Source: Mucilaginibacter celer (lineage in GTDB: Bacteria; Bacteroidota; Bacteroidia; Sphingobacteriales; Sphingobacteriaceae). From it: 64,000 nucleotides of DNA. The translations under genes and the position numbers were made by a program. Position 1 is the first letter of the stretch. Each line of letters starts with the position of its first letter. The notes under the pieces are model-generated. The model was not told the origin of the DNA and made no database searches. It saw only the letters and a program-made list of their open reading frames with translations. Location of the stretch: assembly GCF_003576455.2 (NCBI RefSeq), contig NZ_CP032869.1, forward strand, positions 806,001 through 870,000, given 5' to 3'. Positions 25,294-33,903 of the stretch are shown here, one piece after another.

Positions 25294-26427
25294 ATGGACG
25301 AAGCGTATTACAGGCAACTGGTAAAAAGGTATCTCGAAAAGCGGGTAAGTGATGATGAGTTAGAAATATTTGCGCATTTGCTTAGTGAAGGGAAGCTTGA
25401 CAAATACCTGGCCGAAACTATGGATAACGAGAATGTTTTATCCGAACCTTTACCTTCAGATAACCAGGTTCAGCTGCCCCGGATCAGGAAAAAGAGGTCC
25501 TGGTTTAGCTACGCCGCAGCGGCAAGCATTTTAGTATTTCTTTCTGCAGGGCTTTATCTCTATCGGCAGCCTAAGCAGCAAAATCCGGTAAAAAATAATA
25601 TCGTAAAAAATGATTTCCTGCCGGGAGGGAATAAAGCGATACTTACGCTGGCCAATGGTTCAACGCTGAGTTTAACAGGTGGTAACAAAGGTTTACTTGC
25701 CCGCCAGGGTATAACCAATATCAATAAAAAAGAAGAAGGCAAAGTAGAATATCGCCCTGCTGCCGATGATTTGACAGCCGCCAAACCGGCAGGTGTAATG
25801 TATAATACCGTTACCACACCTAAAGGAGGCCAGTACCAGGTGGCACTGCCCGATGGTACCAAAGTATGGCTCAATACCGCGTCATCTATCCGTTTTCCTA
25901 CAGCCTTTAACGGTACCGAGAGGCAGGTAGAAATTACCGGCGAAGTTTACTTTGAAGTAGCCAAGAACAAAGAAAAACCATTTATAGTAACAAGCGGCAA
26001 CCAAAAAGTAACCGTACTCGGAACCCATTTTGACATCAACGCCTACCCGGATGAAAATGTTGTAAAAACTACCCTGCTTGAAGGGAGCGTAAAGGTAACA
26101 ACCGGCGGCAATATGGTTTTACTTAAACCGGGACAGCAGGCGCAGCTTGACAATGGAAATAAGCTGATTGTTAGCAACGACGTTGATCCCGACGAGGTGA
26201 TAGCCTGGAAAAACGGCTATTTCCAGTTTAACAAGGCCGATATCAAAACCATCATGAACCAGATTTCGCGCTGGTATGATGTGGAAGTAAAATATGAAGG
26301 GCAGATTGAGCCGGGGCACTACTATGGTAAAATTTCCAGGAACGTTAATGCCTCGAAGGTATTGAAGGTACTGGAGCTAAGTGGAATGCATTTTACAATT
26401 GAAGGGGGAAAAATTATAGTTAAATAG
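25294..26427 (+). CDS. FecR-family anti-sigma factor
   Basis: This 377-residue inner-membrane protein has a cytoplasmic N-terminus, one membrane helix (WFSYAAAASILVFLSAGLYL, about 68-87) and a spacer. A periplasmic FecR domain follows (QVALPDGTKVWLNTASSIRF; GEVYFEVAKNKEKPFIVTSG; VLGTHFDINAYPDENVVKTT), then a C-terminal DUF4974 domain (FNKADIKTIMNQISRWYDVE). It is about 65 residues longer than the FecR at 12206, mostly in the spacer between membrane helix and FecR domain. It should link the SusC encoded at 26590 to the sigma factor encoded at 24623. Confidence 0.93.
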   Translation: MDEAYYRQLVKRYLEKRVSDDELEIFAHLLSEGKLDKYLAETMDNENVLSEPLPSDNQVQLPRIRKKRSWFSYAAAASILVFLSAGLYLYRQPKQQNPVKNNIVKNDFLPGGNKAILTLANGSTLSLTGGNKGLLARQGITNINKKEEGKVEYRPAADDLTAAKPAGVMYNTVTTPKGGQYQVALPDGTKVWLNTASSIRFPTAFNGTERQVEITGEVYFEVAKNKEKPFIVTSGNQKVTVLGTHFDINAYPDENVVKTTLLEGSVKVTTGGNMVLLKPGQQAQLDNGNKLIVSNDVDPDEVIAWKNGYFQFNKADIKTIMNQISRWYDVEVKYEGQIEPGHYYGKISRNVNASKVLKVLELSGMHFTIEGGKIIVK

Positions 26428-26490
26428 ATACACACAAACGGAAAAAGAACACGGCAAGGCCGTAGCCTTTTAAAGTTTGCCCATAAAAAA

Positions 26491-26518
26491 GCCGGAGCGT
26501 GTTCGAGCACAATCCGGC
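26491..26518 (+). promoter_or_regulatory. Hairpin between fecR and susC
   Basis: GCCGGA (26491-26496) pairs with TCCGGC (26513-26518), and an inner GTG/CAC pair closes a TTCGAG loop. It follows a run of six A and stands 72 bp before the susC start. It could be an attenuator, an RNA-processing or stability element, or part of the susC leader. A similar but weaker GGCAGGC / GCCTGCC pair lies between fecR and susC of the first locus (13175-13205). Confidence 0.45.
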
Positions 26519-26589
26519 AGAGATCAGGGCAGGCTTATTCAAATAATTTGCCAACTAAATCAACAAGTAACCCTAACTAATACAAAGGT

Positions 26590-29500
26590 ATGCAATTTTA
26601 TACTTTTTGCGGCCGGCCTGTGCATAATCGGTCGGTGCAAACAATGCCCGCAGGTGCAACACCTGTAAAAAATAATCCGGGGATGACCCGGGTGCAATCA
26701 ATGCTCATTCGCATGAAACTGATTACCCTGTTAATGCTTGCCGCCTGTTTGCAGATCAGCGCAGCCGGCTATAGTCAAAACATCAGCCTCTCACAAAAGC
26801 AGGTTAGCCTGGAAAGTGTTTTTAAAAACATCGAAAAACAAACCACTTACAATTTCTTTTACAAGCTTGAATTGCTCAGTTCGCTGAACAAGGTCAGCAT
26901 CGATGTAAAAAACGCTCCATTAACCGAGGTGCTTGATAAAGTGCTGAAAAATCAGCCCGTAACCTACAAAATAGTTGACAACATTATTGTTATTAACGGA
27001 AAAGATGCAGGCAGCAGCCAAAGTTTGAAACCCATAACTCTAACCGGCACCGTAAAAGACAGCAAGGGCGCAGCACTGCCCGGCGTTACCATAACCGTTA
27101 AAGACGGAAAATCGACAGCGGTAACAGATGGTAACGGCGCCTTTAAAATTATTGTTGATGAGCAGGCCATATTGCAGGTAACCTCGGTAGGTTATAAACG
27201 GCAGGAAATAGCTTTAAACGGCCGCACCACGCTTACAATTATACTTGATGACGATGTAAGCCAGCTAAACCAGGTAGTGGTTATAGGCTACGGCAAGCAA
27301 TCGCGCGAAAAAATTACTGATGCCATCACCACTGTAAAAGGAGCTGAACTGAACCGCTATTCGGGCGCAAGTTTTGCACAGCAGCTTGCCGGCAAGGCGG
27401 CAGGTGTGGTAATTAATGATGCCTCGGCCCAGCCGGGAACTGATCCGCAGGTTGTGATCAGGGGGATTGGTACTTTAACCGCAGGCCGCGCACCGCTTAT
27501 TGTGGTAGATGGTTTTCCGCTATCTGAAGGCAGCAGCTTTAACTCCATTAATCCGCAGGATATTGAAACCCTCGATATCCTGAAAGATCCGGCCTCAGCA
27601 GCTATTTATGGTTCGAGGGCGGCTAATGGAGTTATCCTGATCTCCACAAAAAAAGGCAACGGCGATAAGGTAAAAGTTAGTTTAGATGTGTATTCCGGTT
27701 TCCAGGAAAGGCATGATAACCTGAAATATGTTAATGCCTACCAGGCCGCCACCTATTTTACCGAAGCGAGGGATTGGGGTTATGTTTCTAAATCGCCTAA
27801 TACCAGGAGTATTAATGATGACCGCGCTACCAGGGTTTCGAAAGGAGCGTCCCTAAGGGAATTGCGTTTAAATTATCTGCAGCCTTATCTTGATGGTACG
27901 CAGGGCTTAACCAACACCAACTGGCTTGATGAAGTTTACAGTAAAGCGCCCATGAGCAGCTATAACCTTTCGGTTTCGGGCTCATCGGGCAAAACCAATT
28001 ATTACATCTCATCCAACTATTTTAAACAGGATGGTATTGTGATTAATAACGGCCTGGAGCGTTACAGCGGAACAATTAAAGTAGAATCAAAAATATCCAA
28101 AGCGTTTACCTATGGCGTTTCGGTAAACCCGTCGTTTAACAAAGAGAAGTATTTTAACAATAATGCCAATAACTCCAACGATGTGGTGAGCGATGTAACT
28201 ATCAGCTATCCTTTTTTCCCGGCCTATAATGCCGATGGTTCGGTTGCCATCAGCCAGGAAATTAAAGGTAACACACCCGAAGATGGCGCTTTGGGCGAAA
28301 GTCCGATAGCTTTGGCTACCAAAATCAAAAATAACCTGAACGATACCCGTCTCTTCGGCAATACTTACCTTGTTTTTGAACCGATAACCGGTTTGAAGTT
28401 TAAAACGGTTTTGGGTACCGATATCAGGAGTAATTTTTATGATTATTACCGTCCGTCGGATGTAGGCGGATACCGCGCCGCGGCCCCGCAACCGGCTTCG
28501 GCTATCGAAACCAACGGGCATATCTACAATTACATCACCGAAAATACCATTGATTATACCAAAAGCATCGGCAGGCACGATTTTGATATTTTGGCCGGCT
28601 ATACTTTCCAGTCCGAAAACGGGGCTAATACAGTTGTTACCGGTTCCGGGATCCCTGATGATAAGATCACCAATATAGGCGGTGCCAGCGCATACAGCGT
28701 AACATCCGCCCGTTACCAGTGGACACAGATCTCGTACCTGGCCCGTTTGCAATATGCTTATGCCGATAAGTATCTATTATCTGCAACCATCAGGAGGGAT
28801 GGCTCGTCGCGCTTTGGCGATAACAATAAATGGGGCAATTTCCCTTCGGTAACAGCCGGGTATATTCTAAGTAAAGAATCTTTTTTCCCCGAAAACAAGG
28901 TGCTTACTTTTGCCAAGATCCGGGCAAGCCGGGGATCGGCGGGTAATAACCAGATAGGCTCTTACAGTTCAAAAGCGCTTATCGGTTCGGCATCTGCAAA
29001 TGGTGCTAATGATTATAACTATAACTACGTTTTTGGCAGCACGCTTAGTCCTGGTTTTGCGGCAACTACTACGGCCAATAATAACCTTACCTGGGAAACC
29101 AAAAACTCAACAGATATCGGTATCGATCTTGCGTTTTTCCAAAAATTTAACCTCGTTGCCGATTATTATAAAAGCACTACCAAAAACCTGCTGCTTAATG
29201 TGCCTATCCCCGAGCAATCTGGTTTTACCAACTCTATCCAGAACATTGGCAAGGTAGAAAATCATGGTTTCGAGTTCGAGCTTTCGGGTAATAACCTTAA
29301 TGCGGGGCCATTCAGGATAGGTTTTAATGCCAACCTGGCTACAAACGTAAATAAGGTACTGGCGTTAGCACCCGGTCAAACTCAAATAATACAGGGGCCT
29401 GCAAGCAACTTTATTACCAAAGTAGGCGGCCCGGTTGCTGCCATGTATGGCTATAATATAACCGGCATTTATAAAACGCAGGACGAAATTAACAGCAGCC

Positions 29501-30114
29501 CCCACCTTGCAGGTACCTTAACAGGCGACTATAAAGTGGCAGATACCAATAACGATGGCGTAATTGACAGCCGCGACCAGGTATCGTACGGAACTTACAG
29601 CCCCAAATTCAGTTATGGCTTTGGTGCCAATATCGCTTACAAAAGCTTTGAATTTAACGTTGCTTTTAACGGTGTATACGGCCGCAAAATATACGATAAC
29701 GGCTTAGCTACGCTTGATGACTCGGGCGAGGGCTTTTCGATGCCGAGCGTTTATTATTTTGAAAACCGGTACCACCCGGTTGATAATCCCGGCGGCACTT
29801 ACGCGCAACCCAACCTTGGTAACCTGTCATCGGCCAGGAGGTTAACCCGTGCAGCAAGTATTTTTTATTACAAAGGAGATTATTTGCGCTTACGCAACGC
29901 GCAACTGGCCTATAACCTGCCCGAGGCTTTAACTTCAAAAGTTAAAATAAGCCATATCCGCGTGTATTGTACAGCTAATAACCTCTTTACCTGGACAAAA
30001 TTCAGGGGCTATAACCCTGATGCTACCAGTGGCAATGTGCTTACCGATGGCTTATCAAATGCCAACTACCCGGTTGCCCGCTCGTTTATTTTTGGTGCCA
30101 ACGTTACATTTTAA
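26590..30114 (+). CDS. susC: SusC/RagA TonB-dependent transporter with STN signalling domain
   Basis: This 1174-residue outer-membrane importer has a long N-terminal stretch before its signal segment (MKLITLLMLAACLQISAAGY, 42-61), as is common for STN-type SusC proteins. An STN domain (SLSQKQVSLESVFKNIEKQT onward) follows, then a carboxypeptidase-like domain (LTGTVKDSKGAALPGVTITV), the plug (LNRYSGASFAQQLAGKAAGV; LKDPASAAIYGSRAANGVIL) and a barrel ending FIFGANVTF. The STN domain ties it to the FecR at 25294. A later start at 26704 is possible but would remove the conserved leader. The SusD partner begins 12 bp after its stop. Confidence 0.93.
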   Translation: MQFYTFCGRPVHNRSVQTMPAGATPVKNNPGMTRVQSMLIRMKLITLLMLAACLQISAAGYSQNISLSQKQVSLESVFKNIEKQTTYNFFYKLELLSSLNKVSIDVKNAPLTEVLDKVLKNQPVTYKIVDNIIVINGKDAGSSQSLKPITLTGTVKDSKGAALPGVTITVKDGKSTAVTDGNGAFKIIVDEQAILQVTSVGYKRQEIALNGRTTLTIILDDDVSQLNQVVVIGYGKQSREKITDAITTVKGAELNRYSGASFAQQLAGKAAGVVINDASAQPGTDPQVVIRGIGTLTAGRAPLIVVDGFPLSEGSSFNSINPQDIETLDILKDPASAAIYGSRAANGVILISTKKGNGDKVKVSLDVYSGFQERHDNLKYVNAYQAATYFTEARDWGYVSKSPNTRSINDDRATRVSKGASLRELRLNYLQPYLDGTQGLTNTNWLDEVYSKAPMSSYNLSVSGSSGKTNYYISSNYFKQDGIVINNGLERYSGTIKVESKISKAFTYGVSVNPSFNKEKYFNNNANNSNDVVSDVTISYPFFPAYNADGSVAISQEIKGNTPEDGALGESPIALATKIKNNLNDTRLFGNTYLVFEPITGLKFKTVLGTDIRSNFYDYYRPSDVGGYRAAAPQPASAIETNGHIYNYITENTIDYTKSIGRHDFDILAGYTFQSENGANTVVTGSGIPDDKITNIGGASAYSVTSARYQWTQISYLARLQYAYADKYLLSATIRRDGSSRFGDNNKWGNFPSVTAGYILSKESFFPENKVLTFAKIRASRGSAGNNQIGSYSSKALIGSASANGANDYNYNYVFGSTLSPGFAATTTANNNLTWETKNSTDIGIDLAFFQKFNLVADYYKSTTKNLLLNVPIPEQSGFTNSIQNIGKVENHGFEFELSGNNLNAGPFRIGFNANLATNVNKVLALAPGQTQIIQGPASNFITKVGGPVAAMYGYNITGIYKTQDEINSSPHLAGTLTGDYKVADTNNDGVIDSRDQVSYGTYSPKFSYGFGANIAYKSFEFNVAFNGVYGRKIYDNGLATLDDSGEGFSMPSVYYFENRYHPVDNPGGTYAQPNLGNLSSARRLTRAASIFYYKGDYLRLRNAQLAYNLPEALTSKVKISHIRVYCTANNLFTWTKFRGYNPDATSGNVLTDGLSNANYPVARSFIFGANVTF

Positions 30115-30125
30115 TTGTTACAAAC

Positions 30126-31532
30126 ATGAAAACTAAATACATCGTTATCATTGCGGCAATGCTGTCGGCAGCGGCATCATCCTGCAAAAAAGAGCTTTAT
30201 CAAAACCCGCTTTCATCCAAAGATCTGGGCAAGTTTATCACCAACCAGGCCGAGACCGAAGAATACGTTACCTCGGTTTACGGTACCCTCCAATCAACAG
30301 GTTTGTATGGATTGTACCTGCCTGCCTTTGCCGAGATCCCTTCGGATAATACCTTCGACCAGGTGCCGTCAAACGATAGCGGCAATTATGGCCAGCTCGA
30401 TCAGTTCACTACCATACCACCCAACGATATTGTTGAAACAACCTGGCGCGATTCATATCAGGGCATCCAGAAGGCCAATGTAGTATTGAACCGGATAGAT
30501 AAGATCACCTATACCGATCCTGCTGTAAAACAGGCCCGCAAAGGCGAAATGTTGTTTATCAGGGCTTTATTGTACTTTAATATGGTGAGGTTATATGGCG
30601 ATGTGCCGCTGGTAACCACCGAAACTACCGATCCTAACCAGTATTTTGGCCTTGGCCGTCAACCGGCGGCTAAGGTTTATGATCAGATCAAAGCCGATCT
30701 TACCGCCGCTATTCCGCTGTTGCCCGATGTCGCCGGACAGCCCGGAAGGGTTATTAAAACCGCTGCCGAAAGTTTGTTGGGCAAGGTTTATCTTACCCTG
30801 AAGGATTATACCAATGCCGAAACACAGTTACAGGCAGTAGTTAATTCGGGCAGGCATGTATTAATGGCCAAACCGCAGGACGTTTTCGCTGTAAGTAATG
30901 AAAATAATAAAGAGATCATTTTTGCGGTTCAGTTTACATCGGGCCTCAACGGTAATTCGGAAGGGAGCATTATGTTTCAGCAGTTTAGCCCTTCGGCTAC
31001 GGTAACCGGCGCAAAGGGGCATAACCTACCAACTTTAAGCCTGTATAATCTTTATACCGCGGGCGATCTCCGGAAGGGCGTGTATGTAACCCTGGCACCA
31101 ACGGGCGCACCCTTTGATAATAAGTTAACTGCGCCAACCACCGTTATTACCGACGGCCCGAGCGATTTTGTTGTTTTGCGCTACGCGGATGTATTGCTGA
31201 TGCTGGCCGAGGTTGAAAACGAGTTGGGCAATAGCTCCCAGGCTGCAACGTACCTGAACACTATCCGCAGCAGGGCAGGTTTAGATAACACGGCTGCCTC
31301 AAGCCAGGCCGATCTTCGCGATGCTATAGCTTTAGAGCGCAGGCTTGAGCTGATTGGCGAAGGCCACCGTTGGTTCGATCTGTTGCGCACCGGTACGGCT
31401 ATTAGTGTAATGAACAAATGGTTTAAGGATAATAATATCCTGATCACTATAGATCAGCATAATTTGCTGATGCCGGTACCTCAATCGCAAATCAATACCG
31501 ATCCGGCTATTAAACAAAACCCCGGCTATTAA
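30126..31532 (+). CDS. susD: SusD/RagB-family surface lipoprotein
   Basis: This 468-residue lipoprotein (lipobox AASSC, cysteine 20) is the partner of the SusC encoded just upstream. It has the usual SusD helices (MLFIRALLYFNMVRLYGDVP), the late block YADVLLMLAEVENELG, LRDAIALERRLELIGEGHRW and the terminal INTDPAIKQNPGY. At 468 residues it is on the short side for the family. It lies between the transporter and two secreted hydrolases, separated from the latter by a hairpin. Confidence 0.93.
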   Translation: MKTKYIVIIAAMLSAAASSCKKELYQNPLSSKDLGKFITNQAETEEYVTSVYGTLQSTGLYGLYLPAFAEIPSDNTFDQVPSNDSGNYGQLDQFTTIPPNDIVETTWRDSYQGIQKANVVLNRIDKITYTDPAVKQARKGEMLFIRALLYFNMVRLYGDVPLVTTETTDPNQYFGLGRQPAAKVYDQIKADLTAAIPLLPDVAGQPGRVIKTAAESLLGKVYLTLKDYTNAETQLQAVVNSGRHVLMAKPQDVFAVSNENNKEIIFAVQFTSGLNGNSEGSIMFQQFSPSATVTGAKGHNLPTLSLYNLYTAGDLRKGVYVTLAPTGAPFDNKLTAPTTVITDGPSDFVVLRYADVLLMLAEVENELGNSSQAATYLNTIRSRAGLDNTAASSQADLRDAIALERRLELIGEGHRWFDLLRTGTAISVMNKWFKDNNILITIDQHNLLMPVPQSQINTDPAIKQNPGY

Positions 31533-31539
31533 TTTTATC

Positions 31540-31567
31540 AGCGGGTTATCGTAACCGGTAACCCGCT
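31540..31567 (+). terminator. Hairpin after susD (partial terminator)
   Basis: AGCGGGTTATCG (31540-31551) pairs with CGGTAACCCGCT (31556-31567) around a TAAC loop, with one G-T pair. Only a short T run follows. It probably lowers rather than ends transcription into the hydrolase genes, as at 18169 in the first locus. Confidence 0.55.
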
Positions 31568-31581
31568 TTACAAAAAACTAT

Positions 31582-32856
31582 ATGAAGAAGTTAGTTTTAG
31601 CGCTTGTTTCTGTGTTTTTGATTGTTGGGAGCTATGCCCAGGAAAAAACGGTGAATGAGCATTTACCGACCTGGCAGGAAGGGCAATTGGATATCCATTT
31701 TATCAATACCGGCCGCGGAAATTCAAGTTTCCTGATTTTTCCGGATGGTACAACGATGCTTATCGATGCAGGCGATATGAATGCCGGCGAATTTGAAAGC
31801 ACCAACGCTCCGTTGAAAGTTCCGACCGCGTTACCGGATAGCTCATTACGGCCGGGGCAATGGATTGTCGCTTATATTAAACAGGTGATGCCCGCAAACA
31901 GGCAGCCTGTTATTGATTATGCTTTGATTACCCATTTCCATGGCGACCATTACGGTAATATCGAAAAGAACAGCCCGCAGGCTGCTAACGGCGCTTACCA
32001 ATTATCCGGACTTACAGATGTAGGCGATGTTATTCCTATTAAAAACATGCTGGATAGGGGGCGAACCTATCCTGTAGATCTGGTAACTTACTATCGCAAT
32101 AACGCTACTTTCAATAACTACCTGGCCTTTGTAAAATACCAATCAACCCATGACGGCATGAAGTATGCAGCGCAAAAACCGGGAAGTAAAAGCCAGATAA
32201 ATTTATTGATTCGCCCTGAATTATACCCCGATTTTGAAGTTCGGAACATCAAATCAAACGCTGAAGTCTGGACGGGAAAAGGAGAGGGGACAAACACCTG
32301 TTTTACAACCGGACAATTGTTAGAAAAAGGAAAGTTTAACGAAAATCCCCTCAGTAATGCCATTAAAATAAGCTATGGCGCTTTTAGTTACTATGCAGGC
32401 GGCGATAACACAGGCTATGAAGGCATCAATTACCCCGGCAGGCGTGATGTTGAAACCCCTATGGCAAAGGTAATTGGCCGTGTAGATGCCCTTACGCTAA
32501 ACCATCATGGTAACCGGGATGCCGGCAACGATGCTTTCCTGAAAACCCTTGCTCCGAAAGTTGCTGTTGAACAAAGCTGGTGCTCAGATCAGCCGGGGCA
32601 GGAAGCAGCTTTTAGATTAACGGAGAAAACGCTATCAGGCGATAATATCGATGTATTTGACACCTACATGCAGCCCGAAACCAAAACCTACCTCGGCTTT
32701 TGGATTGCCAAAGGTTTTAAAAGTTTTGAAGGACATGTGCTCATCCGGGTAGCAAAAGGCGGTAAAAATTATTCGGTTTTTATATTGGATGATAAAAGCC
32801 CCGTAATTAAAGTAAAACAAGTATTTGGTCCTTATTTAACCCATCAACAAAAATAA
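31582..32856 (+). CDS. Secreted metallo-beta-lactamase-fold hydrolase
   Basis: This 424-residue protein carries a signal peptide ending IVGSYAQ (residue 20) and a metallo-beta-lactamase fold of the ComEC/Rec2-like or phosphodiesterase-like type. The metal motif THFHGDHYGN is at about 115-124; other ligands are probably in YYAGGDNTGYE (about 272-282) and LNHHGNRDAGN (about 308-318). The family includes hydrolases of phosphodiesters, phosphorylcholine and nucleic acids. It lies in a locus with a glycerophosphodiesterase gene, whose ATG begins two bases after its stop, so both are made together. A phosphodiesterase role is likely but the substrate cannot be read from the sequence. Confidence 0.85.
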   Translation: MKKLVLALVSVFLIVGSYAQEKTVNEHLPTWQEGQLDIHFINTGRGNSSFLIFPDGTTMLIDAGDMNAGEFESTNAPLKVPTALPDSSLRPGQWIVAYIKQVMPANRQPVIDYALITHFHGDHYGNIEKNSPQAANGAYQLSGLTDVGDVIPIKNMLDRGRTYPVDLVTYYRNNATFNNYLAFVKYQSTHDGMKYAAQKPGSKSQINLLIRPELYPDFEVRNIKSNAEVWTGKGEGTNTCFTTGQLLEKGKFNENPLSNAIKISYGAFSYYAGGDNTGYEGINYPGRRDVETPMAKVIGRVDALTLNHHGNRDAGNDAFLKTLAPKVAVEQSWCSDQPGQEAAFRLTEKTLSGDNIDVFDTYMQPETKTYLGFWIAKGFKSFEGHVLIRVAKGGKNYSVFILDDKSPVIKVKQVFGPYLTHQQK

Positions 32857-32857
32857 T

Positions 32858-33784
32858 ATGTACTTAAAAAAAGTAAAAATCCTCGCAGTTATTGCTTCGC
32901 TTGGTTTAATGTATTGCTCAACAGGCTACGCCCAAACCACAAAGGCCAACAGCCTGATTAAACAATTACACCAGCCGTTTGATAAGCACATTATGGTGGC
33001 TGCCCACCGCGGCGACTGGCGCGATGCTCCCGAAAACTCGTTGCTGGCATTTAAATATGCCATAGCCATTGGGGTAGATATCATTGAGCTCGACCTAAAT
33101 AAAACCAAAGATGGCGTAGTGGTTATTATGCACGATCAAACCATCAATCGTACAACCGACGGCAAGGGAAGCCCCGGCGACTACACCCTGGCCGAGCTAA
33201 AGAAATTTCACTTGAAAAATGGATTGGGCCGGCTTACCGTGAATACCATACCCACCCTACAGGAAGTAATGGAATTGATAAAAGGCAAAATTTTGGTAAA
33301 TCTTGATAAAAGCTATCCATACTATAGTGAGGCTTACCAGGTTTTAAAAGCTACCGGTACTTTAAACCAGGCTATTTTTAAAACAACAGAGAGTTATGAA
33401 ACAGTAAGGAAGCAATATCCGACAATTATTGATAGCATCACCTTTATGGCCGTAATTGATCTGGATAAACCGGGCGCAAAACAATCCATCGAAAATTACC
33501 AGCGCCATATTAAACCGGTAGCTTTTGAATTGAATTTTGGTACAGATACCTCAGCTATCCTTAAAAACAACCAATTCATCAACCGCAACGGCTCCCGCAT
33601 CTGGATCAACTCATTATGGGCGAGTTTGAATGCCGGGCACGATGATGATACAGCCGTTGATTTAGGGAATACCAAAGATAGCTGGGATTGGATCATCGCA
33701 CACGGAGCTACAATCATACAAACAGATAGGCCACGGGAATTATTAGAATATCTGCGCAAACGCGGTCTGCATTTGTTAAATTAA
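32858..33784 (+). CDS. Secreted glycerophosphodiester phosphodiesterase
   Basis: This 308-residue enzyme has the GDPD TIM-barrel pattern: AAHRGDWRDAPENSLLAFKY (46-65), then IIELDLNKTKDGVVVIMHDQ (74-93) and TINRTTDGKGSPGDYTLAEL. The family hydrolyses glycerophosphodiesters such as glycerophosphocholine to glycerol 3-phosphate and an alcohol. The two catalytic histidines (in AHRGD and MHDQ) and the metal-binding ExD (ELDL) are present. A signal peptide ends near STGYAQ (residue 26). It is the last gene of the second SusCD locus and ends at a bidirectional terminator. It gives the clearest indication of what this locus imports. Confidence 0.92.
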   Translation: MYLKKVKILAVIASLGLMYCSTGYAQTTKANSLIKQLHQPFDKHIMVAAHRGDWRDAPENSLLAFKYAIAIGVDIIELDLNKTKDGVVVIMHDQTINRTTDGKGSPGDYTLAELKKFHLKNGLGRLTVNTIPTLQEVMELIKGKILVNLDKSYPYYSEAYQVLKATGTLNQAIFKTTESYETVRKQYPTIIDSITFMAVIDLDKPGAKQSIENYQRHIKPVAFELNFGTDTSAILKNNQFINRNGSRIWINSLWASLNAGHDDDTAVDLGNTKDSWDWIIAHGATIIQTDRPRELLEYLRKRGLHLLN

Positions 33785-33844
33785 TTTGGCACGAAATTGC
33801 TGATGGTTTGCGGTGATATTTATAGAGAGAATTGAACAACGAAA

Positions 33845-33871
33845 AAAGGCAGCCGTGATAGTGCTGCCTTT
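33845..33871. terminator. Bidirectional terminator between convergent genes
   Basis: AAAGGCAGC (33845-33853) and GCTGCCTTT (33863-33871) form a 9-bp stem with a 9-base loop. A and T runs on both sides allow it to end the GDPD transcript on the plus strand and the S46 peptidase transcript on the minus strand. Confidence 0.75.
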
Positions 33872-33903
33872 AGTCGAAGTTAAATCTGGGAGAAAAAGTG
33901 CTA

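Noticed and set aside
28087..28752. Minus-strand frame of 221 residues
   Set aside because: It lies wholly inside the SusC gene at 26590 in antisense and has no domain or start support.
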